DNA of 64,000 nucleotides from Chitinophagaceae bacterium UBA1953 (lineage in GTDB: Bacteria > Bacteroidota > Bacteroidia > Chitinophagales > Chitinophagaceae): contig DDEN01000041.1 in NCBI GenBank assembly GCA_002336115.1, positions 197,395 through 261,394 on the forward strand, read 5' to 3'. The notes under the pieces were generated by a model. That model ran no database searches. It had not been told where the DNA came from and was given only the letters and a program-made list of their open reading frames with translations. Below are positions 16,942-26,675 of this stretch, in pieces; within the stretch, counting starts at the first letter, position 1, and each line of letters starts with the position of its first letter. A program made the translations under genes and the position numbers.

Positions 16942-18219
16942 ATGCTGATACAGGAACTTTACCAAGTATTTCTTCAACATCCGTTTATACAGACTGATAC
17001 AAGGAAACTAAAATCAGGCGAGATTTTTTTTGCTTTAAAAGGAGACAACTTTAACGGTAACAGTTTTGCCCTGAAAGCCATAGAACTTGGAGCTGCGGCT
17101 GTAGTTGCAGATGAGGAAATACAAAGTGAAGATAAGCGGATATTTAAAGTGGATAATGTGCTGCAAACGCTTCAGCAATTAGCCAAATATCACAGGCAGC
17201 AATTTCATATACCTTTTATTGCCATTACGGGAAGTAATGGTAAAACAACTACAAAGGAGCTTATACATACAGTTCTTTCATCTCACTACAAAACATATAC
17301 TACCGAAGGGAATCTGAACAATCATATTGGTGTTCCTCTTACAATTTTAAAAATAAAACCCGATGCAGAAATAGCCGTTATTGAGATGGGCGCTAATCAT
17401 CAGAAAGAAATTGCTTCCTATTGCAAATACACATTGCCTACGTTTGGCCTTATAAATAATATTGGTAAAGCACACCTTGAAGGTTTTGGTGGAATTGAGG
17501 GAGTAAAAAAGGGAAAAGGCGAATTGTATGATTTCATCAGAGAAACTAACGGATCAATTTTTATAAATTCAGACCTTGAGTATCTGAAAGAAATGAGCCG
17601 TGGCATTAGTAAAAAAATAACATACGGCACTTCTGATGCTGAAACTACGGGAAAAATGATTGAAAGTGATCCTTTCATAAAAGTAAAAATTGATCATGAC
17701 CCTGAGATTAATGTAATTCATACCCAACTTGTTGGAGAGTACAATCTTCCCAATATTCTCGCAGCAGTTGCGGTTGGAAAATACTTTAAAGTGCCTGCTG
17801 AAAAAATTAAGCATTCTATTGAAAGTTACATCCCCTCAAACAGCAGATCCCAGCTAATTGAAAAAGGTTCAAATAAAATTATTCTGGATGCGTATAATGC
17901 TAACCCGGCGAGCATGAAAGCTGCTATTGAAAATTTTGCCAAAATCGACGCTCCTAAAAAAATGCTGATGCTTGGGGCAATGGCCGAACTTGGGCCTGAA
18001 AGTTTAGCTGAACACCAGGAACTGATTAACCTAATAAACAGGTACAAATGGGAAAAAGTAGCACTGGTTGGTGGTGATTTTGAAAAAACACATGAGAATT
18101 TTCTTTTTTTTAAAACCTCTGATGAAGCCAGCCATTGGTTTCACAATCAATTACTTGAAAACACTTATATCCTTATCAAGGGATCACGCAGCATGAAAAT
18201 GGAAAAACTTTTAAATTAA
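16942..18219 (+). CDS. murF: UDP-MurNAc-tripeptide-D-alanyl-D-alanine ligase
   Basis: A 425-residue Mur ligase that adds D-Ala-D-Ala to the muramyl tripeptide, the last cytoplasmic step of the peptide stem. The three Mur domains are complete: N-terminal substrate domain (SGEIFFALKGDNFNGN), central ATPase domain with P-loop ITGSNGKTTTKE (about residue 93), VIEMGANHQKEI and NNIGKAHLEGFGG, and C-terminal domain with DAYNANPASMKAAI, MLGAMAELGPES and LIKGSRSMKME. These intact motifs contrast with the MurF half of the fusion at 29506. It sits downstream of the gldJ terminator with its own promoter. Confidence 0.93.
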   Translation: MLIQELYQVFLQHPFIQTDTRKLKSGEIFFALKGDNFNGNSFALKAIELGAAAVVADEEIQSEDKRIFKVDNVLQTLQQLAKYHRQQFHIPFIAITGSNGKTTTKELIHTVLSSHYKTYTTEGNLNNHIGVPLTILKIKPDAEIAVIEMGANHQKEIASYCKYTLPTFGLINNIGKAHLEGFGGIEGVKKGKGELYDFIRETNGSIFINSDLEYLKEMSRGISKKITYGTSDAETTGKMIESDPFIKVKIDHDPEINVIHTQLVGEYNLPNILAAVAVGKYFKVPAEKIKHSIESYIPSNSRSQLIEKGSNKIILDAYNANPASMKAAIENFAKIDAPKKMLMLGAMAELGPESLAEHQELINLINRYKWEKVALVGGDFEKTHENFLFFKTSDEASHWFHNQLLENTYILIKGSRSMKMEKLLN

Positions 18220-18366
18220 TTAGTTGTTATTTTCGGATGTTTCCGTAATTTTACGGTCTATTCTTATCCTTTAGAACAACCTCCATTTCCAATTTCCCCC
18301 TATAATACAGAGTCCAACCCGCTGAAAAGAGCCGTTTAATGTTTACGCTAAATTTTAGTTCCGTAT

Positions 18367-19449
18367 ATGAAACGACTTTTACTTTTATCTTTTTTTATCA
18401 TTTTTTCACTCAGCATTTCTGCGCAGGTGTATTGGCCTTATAGCTTCAAATATCCAACTTGTGCAACAATGACTACAAATTGTACAAAATGGCCTGTACA
18501 TACCACAGGAACATGGTATTGGAACGACCCTAATACTTGGAATGGGGGCACAATTCCAAAGGATGATGATATAGTTTGCATTCCAACCGGGTATTCTGTA
18601 TACGTAAAAAACAATGTTTATACAAGCAGCACTTGTCCCACTCCTTCTGATTCTACTCAATCACCTCGTCTTAACATATTTGTATGTGGTTCGATAGTTT
18701 TTGAACCTTCGGGCAAGTTATACTTAGCTTGCTTTAGTTTTATTCAGATTTGGCCCGGCGGTACTGTGTATGCAGCAAACGGAAGTTCTGATTTAATTCA
18801 AATTGGACCAACAGTACTTTGGGGAGGGCCTGGATCAACAACACAGAATAATCTTACCGGACCAACTTATGTTGCAAGCCCATCAATTGGTCAAGGTGTT
18901 TTGCCCGCAATGTTTGATTTTATAAAGGTCAATCAAACCAATCCATATCAAATCACAGTCGATTGGGGAACTATACAGGAAATCAATAGCTTAGTTTTCA
19001 TTGTTGAAAGAAGTGCAGATCAGAAAACATGGTCTGAAATAGGCACTGTAAAATCGGTTGGTAATTCTTCTATAAAAACAAGTTATTCTTTTACTGATAA
19101 AAACCCGCTATCCGGAACAAGTTTTTATCGCCTTAAACAGGTCGATATTGATGGTGCATTTGCCTATTCCGATATTGTTAATGTAACCAAAAGCCAGTCG
19201 GCAAAAAATATCAGCATTTACCCAAATCCGGTTTCCGGAACTGCTAATATATATTCAAAAACAAACTTTAAATCAGGGCAGCAAGTATTTTTGATTGATG
19301 CTTCAGGTATGAAGGTGAAAACATTTAATACGGCAATAAACAGCAATACTATTCAGATTGATTTGTCGATGCTCAGATCAGGTCTTTATCTTTTACAGGT
19401 TGTAGAAAATGGTTCTGTTGTAGAAAGCACACCGTTAATAAAGCAATAA
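18367..19449 (+). CDS. secreted protein with T9SS type A sorting domain
   Basis: A 360-residue protein. Signal peptide: MKRLLLLSFFIIFSLSISAQ. The front part has the pattern GTWYWNDPNTWNGGTIPKDDD, frequent at the start of Bacteroidota surface beta-helix or G8-like proteins. A fibronectin-like segment precedes the C-terminus (IVERSADQKTWSEIG ... SFYRLKQVDIDGAFAYSDIV). The last about 75 residues are a type A sorting domain starting at ISIYPNPVSG and ending in a strand plus LIKQ. PorU should remove this domain at the surface. Six Cys residues fall in the first 125 residues. Function unknown. Confidence 0.85.
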   Translation: MKRLLLLSFFIIFSLSISAQVYWPYSFKYPTCATMTTNCTKWPVHTTGTWYWNDPNTWNGGTIPKDDDIVCIPTGYSVYVKNNVYTSSTCPTPSDSTQSPRLNIFVCGSIVFEPSGKLYLACFSFIQIWPGGTVYAANGSSDLIQIGPTVLWGGPGSTTQNNLTGPTYVASPSIGQGVLPAMFDFIKVNQTNPYQITVDWGTIQEINSLVFIVERSADQKTWSEIGTVKSVGNSSIKTSYSFTDKNPLSGTSFYRLKQVDIDGAFAYSDIVNVTKSQSAKNISIYPNPVSGTANIYSKTNFKSGQQVFLIDASGMKVKTFNTAINSNTIQIDLSMLRSGLYLLQVVENGSVVESTPLIKQ

Positions 19450-19478
19450 CAAATAGCAGCTTTAAACTTATTTTAAAT

Positions 19479-19508
19479 GGCCATCCTCGCAGATGGCTAT
19501 TTTTTTTC
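19479..19508 (+). terminator. intrinsic terminator after the T9SS cargo gene
   Basis: GCCATC, six-base loop, GATGGC, then TATTTTTTTT. It covers the last codons and stop of the convergent epimerase gene. Confidence 0.8.
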
Positions 19509-19898
19509 CTGGCACAACTCCACCAAAACGCCATTGGTTCCTTTAGGATGAAGAAAACATACGAGCTTATTATCTGCACCACTCTTAGGTATTTCATTAA
19601 GCAAAACGAAACCCTCAGCCTGCAATCGATTCATTTCAGCTTCAATATCGCTTACATCAAATGCTATGTGATGTAAGCCCTCTCCTTTTCTTTCAATAAA
19701 TTTCGCAATTACTCCACCCGGATCGGTACTTTCCAACAATTCAATTTTTGTCTCTCCTTTCTTAAAAAAAGCAGTATTCACTTTTTCCGATTCAATACTC
19801 TCTGTTTTATAGCATACTGTATTCAGCAGTTTTTCGAATAGAGGGACAGATATATCCAACTTTTTTACAGCGATTCCAATATGTTCAATCTTTTGCAT
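19497..19898 (-). CDS. mce: methylmalonyl-CoA epimerase
   Basis: A 133-residue vicinal-oxygen-chelate protein that interconverts (S)- and (R)-methylmalonyl-CoA, linking propionyl-CoA and succinyl-CoA. Metal ligands are visible: His in KIEHIGIAVKKLD, His in GEGLHHIAFDVSDI, and Glu in GVLVELCQ. The KGETKIELLES strand and FLHPKGTNGVLVEL end are family-typical, as is the length. A stand-alone B12-binding domain of the mutase type lies at 44415, so this pathway is present but scattered. Confidence 0.9.
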   Translation of the reverse strand: MQKIEHIGIAVKKLDISVPLFEKLLNTVCYKTESIESEKVNTAFFKKGETKIELLESTDPGGVIAKFIERKGEGLHHIAFDVSDIEAEMNRLQAEGFVLLNEIPKSGADNKLVCFLHPKGTNGVLVELCQEKK

Positions 19899-19932
19899 GA
19901 TTTTTTTGAAAGCAATTTACACAGCATCGGTA

Positions 19933-19940
19933 TAAATTTG
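19933..19940 (+). promoter_or_regulatory. -7 box directly before the cysteine desulfurase gene
   Basis: TAAATTTG ends four bases before the ATG at 19945, so the transcript should be leaderless or nearly so. Confidence 0.5.
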
Positions 19941-19944
19941 TACG

Positions 19945-21114
19945 ATGGCTGTACAAAAATCTGTTCTGTATCTTGACTACAATTCCACTACTCCTGTTGA
20001 CCCAAGAGTGCTGGAAACAATGTTGCCATTTTTTACAGAAAAGTTTGGAAATGCCTACAGCAATTCACATGCTTATGGTTGGATCGCAGCAGAAGCTGTA
20101 ACAATAGCCAGAGAACAGGTTGCCAATTTAATAGGAGCAATAAAAGAAGAAATCATCTTTACTTCCGGTGCTACAGAAAGCATAAACCTTGCTATTAAAG
20201 GAGTAGCAGATGCTTATAGTGGAAAAGGCAATCACATCATAACATGTACAACAGAACATAAAGCTGTTCTTGACACCTGTGCATCTCTTGAAAAAAAAGG
20301 ATTTGACATCACTTATCTGCCGGTTAATCATGAAGGAATGATTGATCTGAGCCTGCTGAAAAAAACGATTAAGCCTGATACGATTCTGATATCACTCATG
20401 TATGCCAATAATGAAACCGGTGTTGTGCATCCTATAGCTGATATTGGAAAGATTGCGAAGGAAAGTAAGGTTTTGTTTTTTTGTGATGCAACGCAGGCTG
20501 CAGGAAAAATCCCGATCAGCGTTTTAACTGAAAATATTGACCTGCTGGCTTTTTCCTCGCATAAACTATATGGCCCAAAAGGTGCAGGTGCTCTTTATGT
20601 AAGAAGAAAAAATCCAAGAGTTGCCATAAAAGCACAAATTGATGGAGGTGGACATGAAAGAAATCTGCGTAGCGGGACACTCAATGTTCCAGGAATTGTT
20701 GGATTTGGCAAAGCCTGTTCATTAGCAAATGAAGAAATGGAAATGAGAGTTGCCAAAATGGCATTGCTGAGAAATACATTAGAGAAAGGTTTGCTTCAGC
20801 TAAAAGATGTAACAATTAATGGTTGCAAAAAAAACCGTATTCCCAATACAACCAACCTGAACTTTAAAAAAATTCCAGGTTCTCTTTTGCTTCCCCGAAT
20901 TTCAAAAAAAATTGCAGTTTCGGCAGGTAGTGCCTGTACAAGTGCTTCACAACATCCAAGCCATGTGCTACAGGCAATGGGGCTAACACCGGAGGAATGT
21001 AAAAGCTCCTTACGTTTCAGCATTGGTTTAACGACAACAAATGAGGAAATAGAAGATGTAATAAAGGAACTAACCAAAATTATAACTGCATTAAGAACTG
21101 ACACTGCAGAATAA
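19945..21114 (+). CDS. iscS: cysteine desulfurase (NifS/IscS type)
   Basis: A 389-residue class V aminotransferase-fold enzyme that takes sulfur from cysteine for Fe-S clusters and tRNA thiolation. Visible: YLDYNSTTPVDPR at the start, the TSGATESINLAIKG loop, HKAVLD, the PLP-binding Lys in AFSSHKLYGPKGAGALY, and the active-site Cys in AGSACTSASQHPSH. The long Cys loop places it in group I (IscS/NifS) rather than SufS. An IscA-type gene follows after about 100 bases with its own -7 box. No IscU, ferredoxin or IscR gene is in the window, so iscS is used as the closest symbol only. Confidence 0.85.
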   Translation: MAVQKSVLYLDYNSTTPVDPRVLETMLPFFTEKFGNAYSNSHAYGWIAAEAVTIAREQVANLIGAIKEEIIFTSGATESINLAIKGVADAYSGKGNHIITCTTEHKAVLDTCASLEKKGFDITYLPVNHEGMIDLSLLKKTIKPDTILISLMYANNETGVVHPIADIGKIAKESKVLFFCDATQAAGKIPISVLTENIDLLAFSSHKLYGPKGAGALYVRRKNPRVAIKAQIDGGGHERNLRSGTLNVPGIVGFGKACSLANEEMEMRVAKMALLRNTLEKGLLQLKDVTINGCKKNRIPNTTNLNFKKIPGSLLLPRISKKIAVSAGSACTSASQHPSHVLQAMGLTPEECKSSLRFSIGLTTTNEEIEDVIKELTKIITALRTDTAE

Positions 21115-21144
21115 CAGTACAACAGCCGTCTTTTTCATTTTACT

Positions 21145-21152
21145 TAATTTTG
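21145..21152 (+). promoter_or_regulatory. -7 box upstream of the IscA-type gene
   Basis: TAATTTTG matches TAnnTTTG and would give a leader of about 60 bases before 21219. Confidence 0.4.
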
Positions 21153-21218
21153 CATTTATAAAAGTTGGAATCTTTGATAGAAAGGTTCAACAGATGATAA
21201 ACAATAATAAACCGAATT

Positions 21219-21551
21219 ATGATTTTTGTTACTGAAAAGGCGAAGGAAAAAGTTGCGGTGCTTTTACAAAAAGCAAATGTGGAAAATGAAGATGCTTATT
21301 TTTTGAGGGTAAGTGTTGTTGGAGGAGGATGCAGCGGTTTGAGCTATAAACTTGATTTCGATAACGAATCAAAACCTGGAGACCAGATATTTGAAGACAA
21401 TGGAGTTAAGGTAGTAACCGACATGAAAAGCCTTCTTTATCTCTATAATACTACTCTTGATTTCAGTGATGGTTTAAACGGTAAAGGCTTCCATTTTAAT
21501 AATCCAAATGCAACACGAACCTGTGGTTGTGGCGAAAGTTTCGCTGTATAA
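21219..21551 (+). CDS. iron-sulfur cluster assembly protein (IscA/HesB/ErpA family)
   Basis: A 110-residue A-type carrier. The three cluster-binding cysteines are in VGGGCSGLSYKL and RTCGCGESFAV, and the family core (EKAKEKV at the start, GLNGKGFHFNNPNA near the end) is intact. Such proteins pass Fe-S clusters or iron to apo-enzymes. It lies behind the cysteine desulfurase and is closed by a GC-rich terminator. Whether it corresponds to IscA, SufA or ErpA cannot be decided from sequence alone. Confidence 0.9.
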   Translation: MIFVTEKAKEKVAVLLQKANVENEDAYFLRVSVVGGGCSGLSYKLDFDNESKPGDQIFEDNGVKVVTDMKSLLYLYNTTLDFSDGLNGKGFHFNNPNATRTCGCGESFAV

Positions 21552-21570
21552 TATCACAATGTGTAAAAAC

Positions 21571-21603
21571 AAAAGCCCCAACGCAAAGGTCGGGGGCTTT
21601 TTA
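21571..21603. terminator. terminator between convergent genes
   Basis: AAAAGCCCC and GGGGCTTTTT flank a loop of about 13 bases, 19 bases past the IscA-type stop. The flanking A and T runs let it work in both directions, also for the large gene ending at 21623. Confidence 0.85.
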
Positions 21604-21622
21604 GGCAGTTGGTTTCGGGTCG

Positions 21623-24600
21623 TCATTTTTTGACAAAAGGCCTTGTAATGAGCCCATTTTTATCCAGAATACGCAGATAATACATTCCCGCTTGCAATTG
21701 AGATATATTAATTTCAGTTATAAACTGAATGGCATTTACCTGTTTTAGTACCTGGCCGGATATATTGACAATATCAATTCTGTAAATGCTGCGTGGTTCT
21801 GAGAAATTTATAACAATTTTTTCTGATGCCGGGTTCGGGCTTATCCTGATTTGCTCACCAAGCCCGTACCATACTTTAACCGACTGCGAAATTTTTTGCC
21901 TGTTTTGTTTATCGTAAACCTGAATTCGGTAGTAATTCCATCCATACCAAGGCTTTGTATCGGCTTCAGAATAGGAGGCCAGATTAAGAATTACTTTTGA
22001 GCTAACTACCTTCAGCACCTCAAAATTGACTCCATCTTTACTACGCTCAAGAATATATTCATCCTGATCGTTGTTATTCATAACACTCCATTCTATTAAA
22101 ACATCTGCTTTTCGTGAAACGGCAGAAAATGAAACAAGATTTAAAACCTGAGGTAAAGGGTTATACCTTACATCGGTTGTTCCTAATGAAAATGGACTGA
22201 AAGAAGAAACTGCATTCCAGGTTACAGTTCCGGCAGAATTATCCCCGGTATAACCTCCATTGTTACCATGGGAATTCCATGTTCCCGAAACAGCATCAAA
22301 ATGTGCTATAACAAGGTATTGAGGATTGTTAACATAGGCCTGGTTACAAGGACTTTGTGATGACCAGCTAAGTGTAACATTTGCGGAGGATGAGCCGGTA
22401 TTTCGATCAAGTTTCCAGTATTCACATTGACTAACCCATTGCAAAGGCGGAGGCCCCGGAGAATTAACTGCGCCCAGTAAACGGGAATTTGCACGCATAA
22501 ACTCAGCAGTAAACGCATTTGACGGATCAGATGAAAGCCCTGAAATTCCAATCAACCTGTAATGAGGCGTTGTGAAAACCAATTTACCAACAGGGAAACT
22601 AAAAGCATCATCCCCTATTTTTTTCACCGGACCGTTTACAAAAGAAGATGTACTTGCTCCGGTTGCATTGGCATTATCAAATACAACCAAAGGATTATTT
22701 GCCGACGAAGTAATAATGCCTTTATTAAAAGTAACCAGCTTAATAATTCCAACAGGGCAATTAAGTGTTATGATTTCGGCTCCTGTTGATTTATCGACCA
22801 CAGCATAACTGAAGTTTTGTGTGGGATCTGTTGGGGTAATGGCAATATTTGGTGTGCTGATTGATGCATTGGCTGCACCTTTAAAGAAAACAGCCCTGTC
22901 ATTATCTGTATAAAAACTTCCGTTGTACCTGCTGAAATTTCCGTACAACCACAAATCGCCGCCAATTGATGAAGATAAAGACAATTCACTTGAATTAGAT
23001 AACGCATCAACCGAACCAATAATCAAATTACCTCCAACGGAAAGCGGCTTATTCATACTGTTATTCATATAAACCTTACCCCAGCCTGTAGAATTGCCAA
23101 TTGTAAGGTCTCCTCCCATTTCAAGCTGTGCAATTGAAATTGAATTTGTATTCAGATCAAGTATAGTATTGGCCTGCACCGTTACATTGTAAGGATAACC
23201 CGGTAGTCCAACTGTATTTCCCCACTCCGCATTTCTGGAGTATGTTCCCCCGGTATTATACACAAGAGACGACCCGGAATTATAATAAGGAGCAGCAGTT
23301 ACGAAAGCACCACTGTTTAGCTGTAGCTGGTTCATAATAGCCGCTGTGTGAGTATTGGGCGAACCATTAAAATCAACACCTCCATTTAAAATTACCGAAT
23401 ACAAACTTGGATTTTGCTCAGCATATCCGTTTGTTGAACCTGCCCCTGTAAATTCTATATTACCTGCACTGGCACTGTTTGGATTATTTCCGCCGTTGCC
23501 ATAAACAATCCCGTTATTTGCAACTTTTAATGTTTGATTGGTGCCTGATGCAAAAAAACCGTTATTGAGATACAACAATGTTGCAGTTGTATTATTAATG
23601 GATAATGTAACTGTATTATTTCCACTACTACCTGTATTTGCAACAGTAAGCGAATAAACTGTATTTGCAACGGGTGTTGTTGTGAAATTACCTGTTACCT
23701 GGTTTTCACTTCCGTTATATATGTAATTAGCGCTGCTGCTGTAACTGCGTCCTGTTGTCTGGATGTTACCTGAAGCTGATCCGGAAGTAATTCCATTGGG
23801 CGAACCAATTCCTAATTTACCATCAGCAGAAAGGAAAAAGTTTGACGAGCCCGACACCACAAAAGTTGAGCAGTTTAAAGTAGCACCGCTATTGACATTA
23901 AAGGGAAAAGCGGAGCCATTGATAGTTTTGTCTGATATAAGCGAAACAATAGCCGGACTTATAATTTGCAGGCCGTTGCTATTTCCCAAAGTTATTATGC
24001 CCGAACCTCCCAACTGAGCCGATGTTCCATTTATGATAAATGAGCCGGAAGTATTATCCTGTACCAACGCACCTGAGCCAATAATTCCATCACGAAATGT
24101 CTTTGTTCCCGCACTTCCCCAGGTTACAGACCCATTCATTTCCAACAAACCATTTATTATGGTGTTAGAGGCCCCACCAATAGTTCCCATTGTTGAACTG
24201 ATTTTGAAAATTGGCTTTTCTGAGTTGTCAGGGAAAAAAGTAATCCCGCTTGTATTAAAAGCTAAAGTAGTATTCCAATTAAATATACTGCCCGTTTTAA
24301 ATAATACTCTTGTATTTGAACTCCAGGCAATATTGTCTGCTGTTCCTCCTGAATTTCCATCAGCTCGTATAGAAGCGCCATTTTCAACAACATAAGTCCC
24401 TGAACCTGCCGGCACTGATCCGTAAATAACATATGTTCCATAAATATCCATGTCCGTACCAGTACCATCGTTAAGCGTAAACGTATTAGTATTGGTATGA
24501 ATCAGTATTCCACCGCTTTCAATTATTAACTGATCGGCAGATATTGAAGCATCAATCGTAACAGTGTGCCCGTTTTTGATTGTAATTGTATTAGCAGTGC

Positions 24601-25603
24601 TTGTTGGGTTAAGCGTAGCCGTTATCCAGTTAACAGCATCAACAGAAGATTCCCATGTGTTTGCGGTTCCCCAGTTTCCCGATTGACGAGAACGAAAGTA
24701 ATCTGTTGAATTTGATGCACAATAGCCATTCTGAGTTATACTGACAGATGATGAAGCAGATGTTACAGCAGGATTACTACTTACAACCCGTACAAAGTAA
24801 CCTGACCCTGTTAATAGCCCAGCAGGAATTGTAAAATCGATTGTTCCTGAATTGGATGTACTGCTTAGTGTTCCAATAGTTGTTGGAGAACTAAAAGAGC
24901 CGGCAGAATTGGACAATTGCACAGAATAAGTATTACCCGTGTTAAAGATTCCGGTTGAAGAAAAATTTAAGGACGAAGAAGATGTAGAAGAGCAATTAGC
25001 CAAAGCAAAAGAACTGGATGCTAAAGAAGTTGTTGAGATTGTATTAGTTGAAACAACAGAACCATTGAAAGAAAAACTATTAACACTAAAAGTTCCACTA
25101 CTACCTGATGCGTTCCAAGCGTACAGGCGAAAAGTTACAGAAGAACTAATATTCTGATATAAAGCCGAGCTAAGGTCAATAGTTGCCCCTGTTGAATTTG
25201 TAATTGAGCCAATATTAGAAGCAAATCCATCTAAGCTTGAGCGAAGTGCAAAAGTAATCGGCCCTGTACCTGAAGTCTGTGAAGTAAAAACAAAACTATT
25301 TAAATTAAGAAGAAAGGTAGAGTTAGGAGTCAAAGTAAAAGAAAAGTAATCGTTCACATCTAAAGTGGCACTATTCCATCCGCTGGCATTATATCTATCT
25401 ACTGCTGTAACTGCAGATATTCCAGTACCACGCCCTATTCCTGAAACATTAAGATTAACATCCACAATGTCCCCGCTTGTAAAAGGATCAGACAAACTTG
25501 GATCTGTTGAAGTTATTGGATTAGTCCAAACGCTTTGTGCGAAGACAGAATCAAAAAAACCTAAAAAAATAATACAAAGAAAAATTCTGTAATAAAAATT
25601 CAT
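21623..25603 (-). CDS. large secreted adhesin-like protein with T9SS sorting domain
   Basis: 1326 residues from the ATG at 25603 (signal MNFYYRIFLCIIFLGFFDSV). The mature protein is rich in Ser, Thr, Asn and Gly with very little Cys or Lys, and shows repeating short beta-strands such as GNLIIGSVDAL, GGDLTIGNSTGWGKVYMNNS and GGDLWLYGNF, as in parallel beta-helix surface proteins. Around residue 310 there is SGNWGTANTWESSVDAVNW, like the start of the cargo protein at 18367. A fibronectin-like segment (EWSVMNNNDQDEYILERSKDG) comes before the C-terminal sorting domain ISPNPASEKIVINF ... ITRPFVKK. Probably a surface adhesin or matrix protein; no enzymatic motif was seen. Confidence 0.82.
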   Translation of the reverse strand: MNFYYRIFLCIIFLGFFDSVFAQSVWTNPITSTDPSLSDPFTSGDIVDVNLNVSGIGRGTGISAVTAVDRYNASGWNSATLDVNDYFSFTLTPNSTFLLNLNSFVFTSQTSGTGPITFALRSSLDGFASNIGSITNSTGATIDLSSALYQNISSSVTFRLYAWNASGSSGTFSVNSFSFNGSVVSTNTISTTSLASSSFALANCSSTSSSSLNFSSTGIFNTGNTYSVQLSNSAGSFSSPTTIGTLSSTSNSGTIDFTIPAGLLTGSGYFVRVVSSNPAVTSASSSVSITQNGYCASNSTDYFRSRQSGNWGTANTWESSVDAVNWITATLNPTSTANTITIKNGHTVTIDASISADQLIIESGGILIHTNTNTFTLNDGTGTDMDIYGTYVIYGSVPAGSGTYVVENGASIRADGNSGGTADNIAWSSNTRVLFKTGSIFNWNTTLAFNTSGITFFPDNSEKPIFKISSTMGTIGGASNTIINGLLEMNGSVTWGSAGTKTFRDGIIGSGALVQDNTSGSFIINGTSAQLGGSGIITLGNSNGLQIISPAIVSLISDKTINGSAFPFNVNSGATLNCSTFVVSGSSNFFLSADGKLGIGSPNGITSGSASGNIQTTGRSYSSSANYIYNGSENQVTGNFTTTPVANTVYSLTVANTGSSGNNTVTLSINNTTATLLYLNNGFFASGTNQTLKVANNGIVYGNGGNNPNSASAGNIEFTGAGSTNGYAEQNPSLYSVILNGGVDFNGSPNTHTAAIMNQLQLNSGAFVTAAPYYNSGSSLVYNTGGTYSRNAEWGNTVGLPGYPYNVTVQANTILDLNTNSISIAQLEMGGDLTIGNSTGWGKVYMNNSMNKPLSVGGNLIIGSVDALSNSSELSLSSSIGGDLWLYGNFSRYNGSFYTDNDRAVFFKGAANASISTPNIAITPTDPTQNFSYAVVDKSTGAEIITLNCPVGIIKLVTFNKGIITSSANNPLVVFDNANATGASTSSFVNGPVKKIGDDAFSFPVGKLVFTTPHYRLIGISGLSSDPSNAFTAEFMRANSRLLGAVNSPGPPPLQWVSQCEYWKLDRNTGSSSANVTLSWSSQSPCNQAYVNNPQYLVIAHFDAVSGTWNSHGNNGGYTGDNSAGTVTWNAVSSFSPFSLGTTDVRYNPLPQVLNLVSFSAVSRKADVLIEWSVMNNNDQDEYILERSKDGVNFEVLKVVSSKVILNLASYSEADTKPWYGWNYYRIQVYDKQNRQKISQSVKVWYGLGEQIRISPNPASEKIVINFSEPRSIYRIDIVNISGQVLKQVNAIQFITEINISQLQAGMYYLRILDKNGLITRPFVKK

Positions 25604-25941
25604 TCTTTTAAACAATAACTTTCCCATCCGGTTTTCAATTTGTTGTTATCAAAATTGATTGCCGTCAGCTCTCAGGTAAAATTTGGAGGATATGGGTTTA
25701 AAAAAGGTGAAATTTTTACAGGGTTGGATCATGCTGATTAAGATGGCTAAAATAAGTTTTTAAGTTCAAAAATCACTTATTATAAGGGTGAAAAATTAAC
25801 ATTATTTCACTTAGCCAATCCCGCCTTGTAACAGATTATTTGCTCCTGTTCATTTCATTTTTATTAAAAAACCCGGAAAGTCATTCATTTTAGTAAAAGC
25901 TTCTGGCAGCAACTTACCCGTTTCCTTTATTTTTGCTGCCT
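25604..25941. other. intergenic region between the adhesin gene and gldF
   Basis: About 340 bases, AT-rich, holding the divergent promoters of the adhesin-like gene and gldF. The only element I can support is the TATTTTTG box in front of gldF. No further gene or RNA was seen. Confidence 0.4.
25928..25935 (+). promoter_or_regulatory. -7 box directly before gldF
   Basis: TATTTTTG ends six bases before the ATG at 25942. It overlaps the alternative upstream TTG start at 25933, so translation should begin at the ATG on a leaderless mRNA. Confidence 0.55.
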
Positions 25942-26664
25942 ATGTGGGCAATTTGTAAAAAAGAATTCCGGCAGTTTTTCAGCAACCTTACAGGATACAT
26001 CACCATCATCCTTTTTCTTTTATTGAACGGGCTCTTCCTGTTCGTTTTTTCAAGTTTTAATATTCTTGATTATGGTTATGCAACTCTTGAAAATTTTTTC
26101 AACCTGGCCCCCTATATCCTTTTATTGCTCATCCCATCGGTAACCATGCGCCTTTTCCCCGATGAATGGAAAACCGGAACCATTGAAACATTATTTACAC
26201 GACCGCTCACACCCTGGCAGATTGTTCTCGGAAAATACATCGCTTCGTTAATTGTAGTCATCATTGCCATTCTGCCAACACTCACCTATTATTTTGCCAT
26301 GAAAGCCTTGGCTGCTGAAGGTGCTCTGCCCGACACTGGTGGCATCATTGGCTCGTATATAGGTTTGTTATTCCTGTCGGGGGCATTTACATCGGTAGGG
26401 CTTTGCTGCAGCAGCTATACAAGTAACCCTGTTGTTGCTTTTTTACTCAGCGCTTTTTTTTGCTTTGTTTTATACAGCGGCTTTACCGCATTAAGCAAAC
26501 TGGTTGGCTCAGGAGCCGATTACTACGTTGAAATGCTGGGTATGGATTTTCATTATCGCAGTTTATCAAAAGGAGTAATCGATAGCAGAGATGTTATCTA
26601 TTTTCTGAGCATTACCTTTTTTACACTTTTTTTAACCGTTCAGCATATCAGCCGCAAAAAGTAA
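25942..26664 (+). CDS. gldF: gliding-associated ABC transporter permease GldF
   Basis: 240 residues from the ATG MWAICKKEFRQFFSNLTGYI. About six membrane segments: near residues 17-40, 53-75, 95-120, 135-160, 165-190 and 215-235. The RLFPDEWKTGTIETLFTRP stretch in the first loop is typical of ABC-2 permeases of the GldF/NosY group. GldF works with GldG and the ATPase GldA, which is not in the window. The ABC complex is required for gliding in Flavobacterium but is absent in some gliders, so its exact job is unclear. gldG follows after 11 bases. Confidence 0.88.
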   Translation: MWAICKKEFRQFFSNLTGYITIILFLLLNGLFLFVFSSFNILDYGYATLENFFNLAPYILLLLIPSVTMRLFPDEWKTGTIETLFTRPLTPWQIVLGKYIASLIVVIIAILPTLTYYFAMKALAAEGALPDTGGIIGSYIGLLFLSGAFTSVGLCCSSYTSNPVVAFLLSAFFCFVLYSGFTALSKLVGSGADYYVEMLGMDFHYRSLSKGVIDSRDVIYFLSITFFTLFLTVQHISRKK

Positions 26665-26675
26665 CAAGATCAACA

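Noticed and set aside
23763..24395. Two open frames (84 and 120 codons) on the plus strand inside the large adhesin gene
   Set aside because: Low-complexity coding of the adhesin leaves the opposite strand free of stops; no ribosome site or family resemblance.
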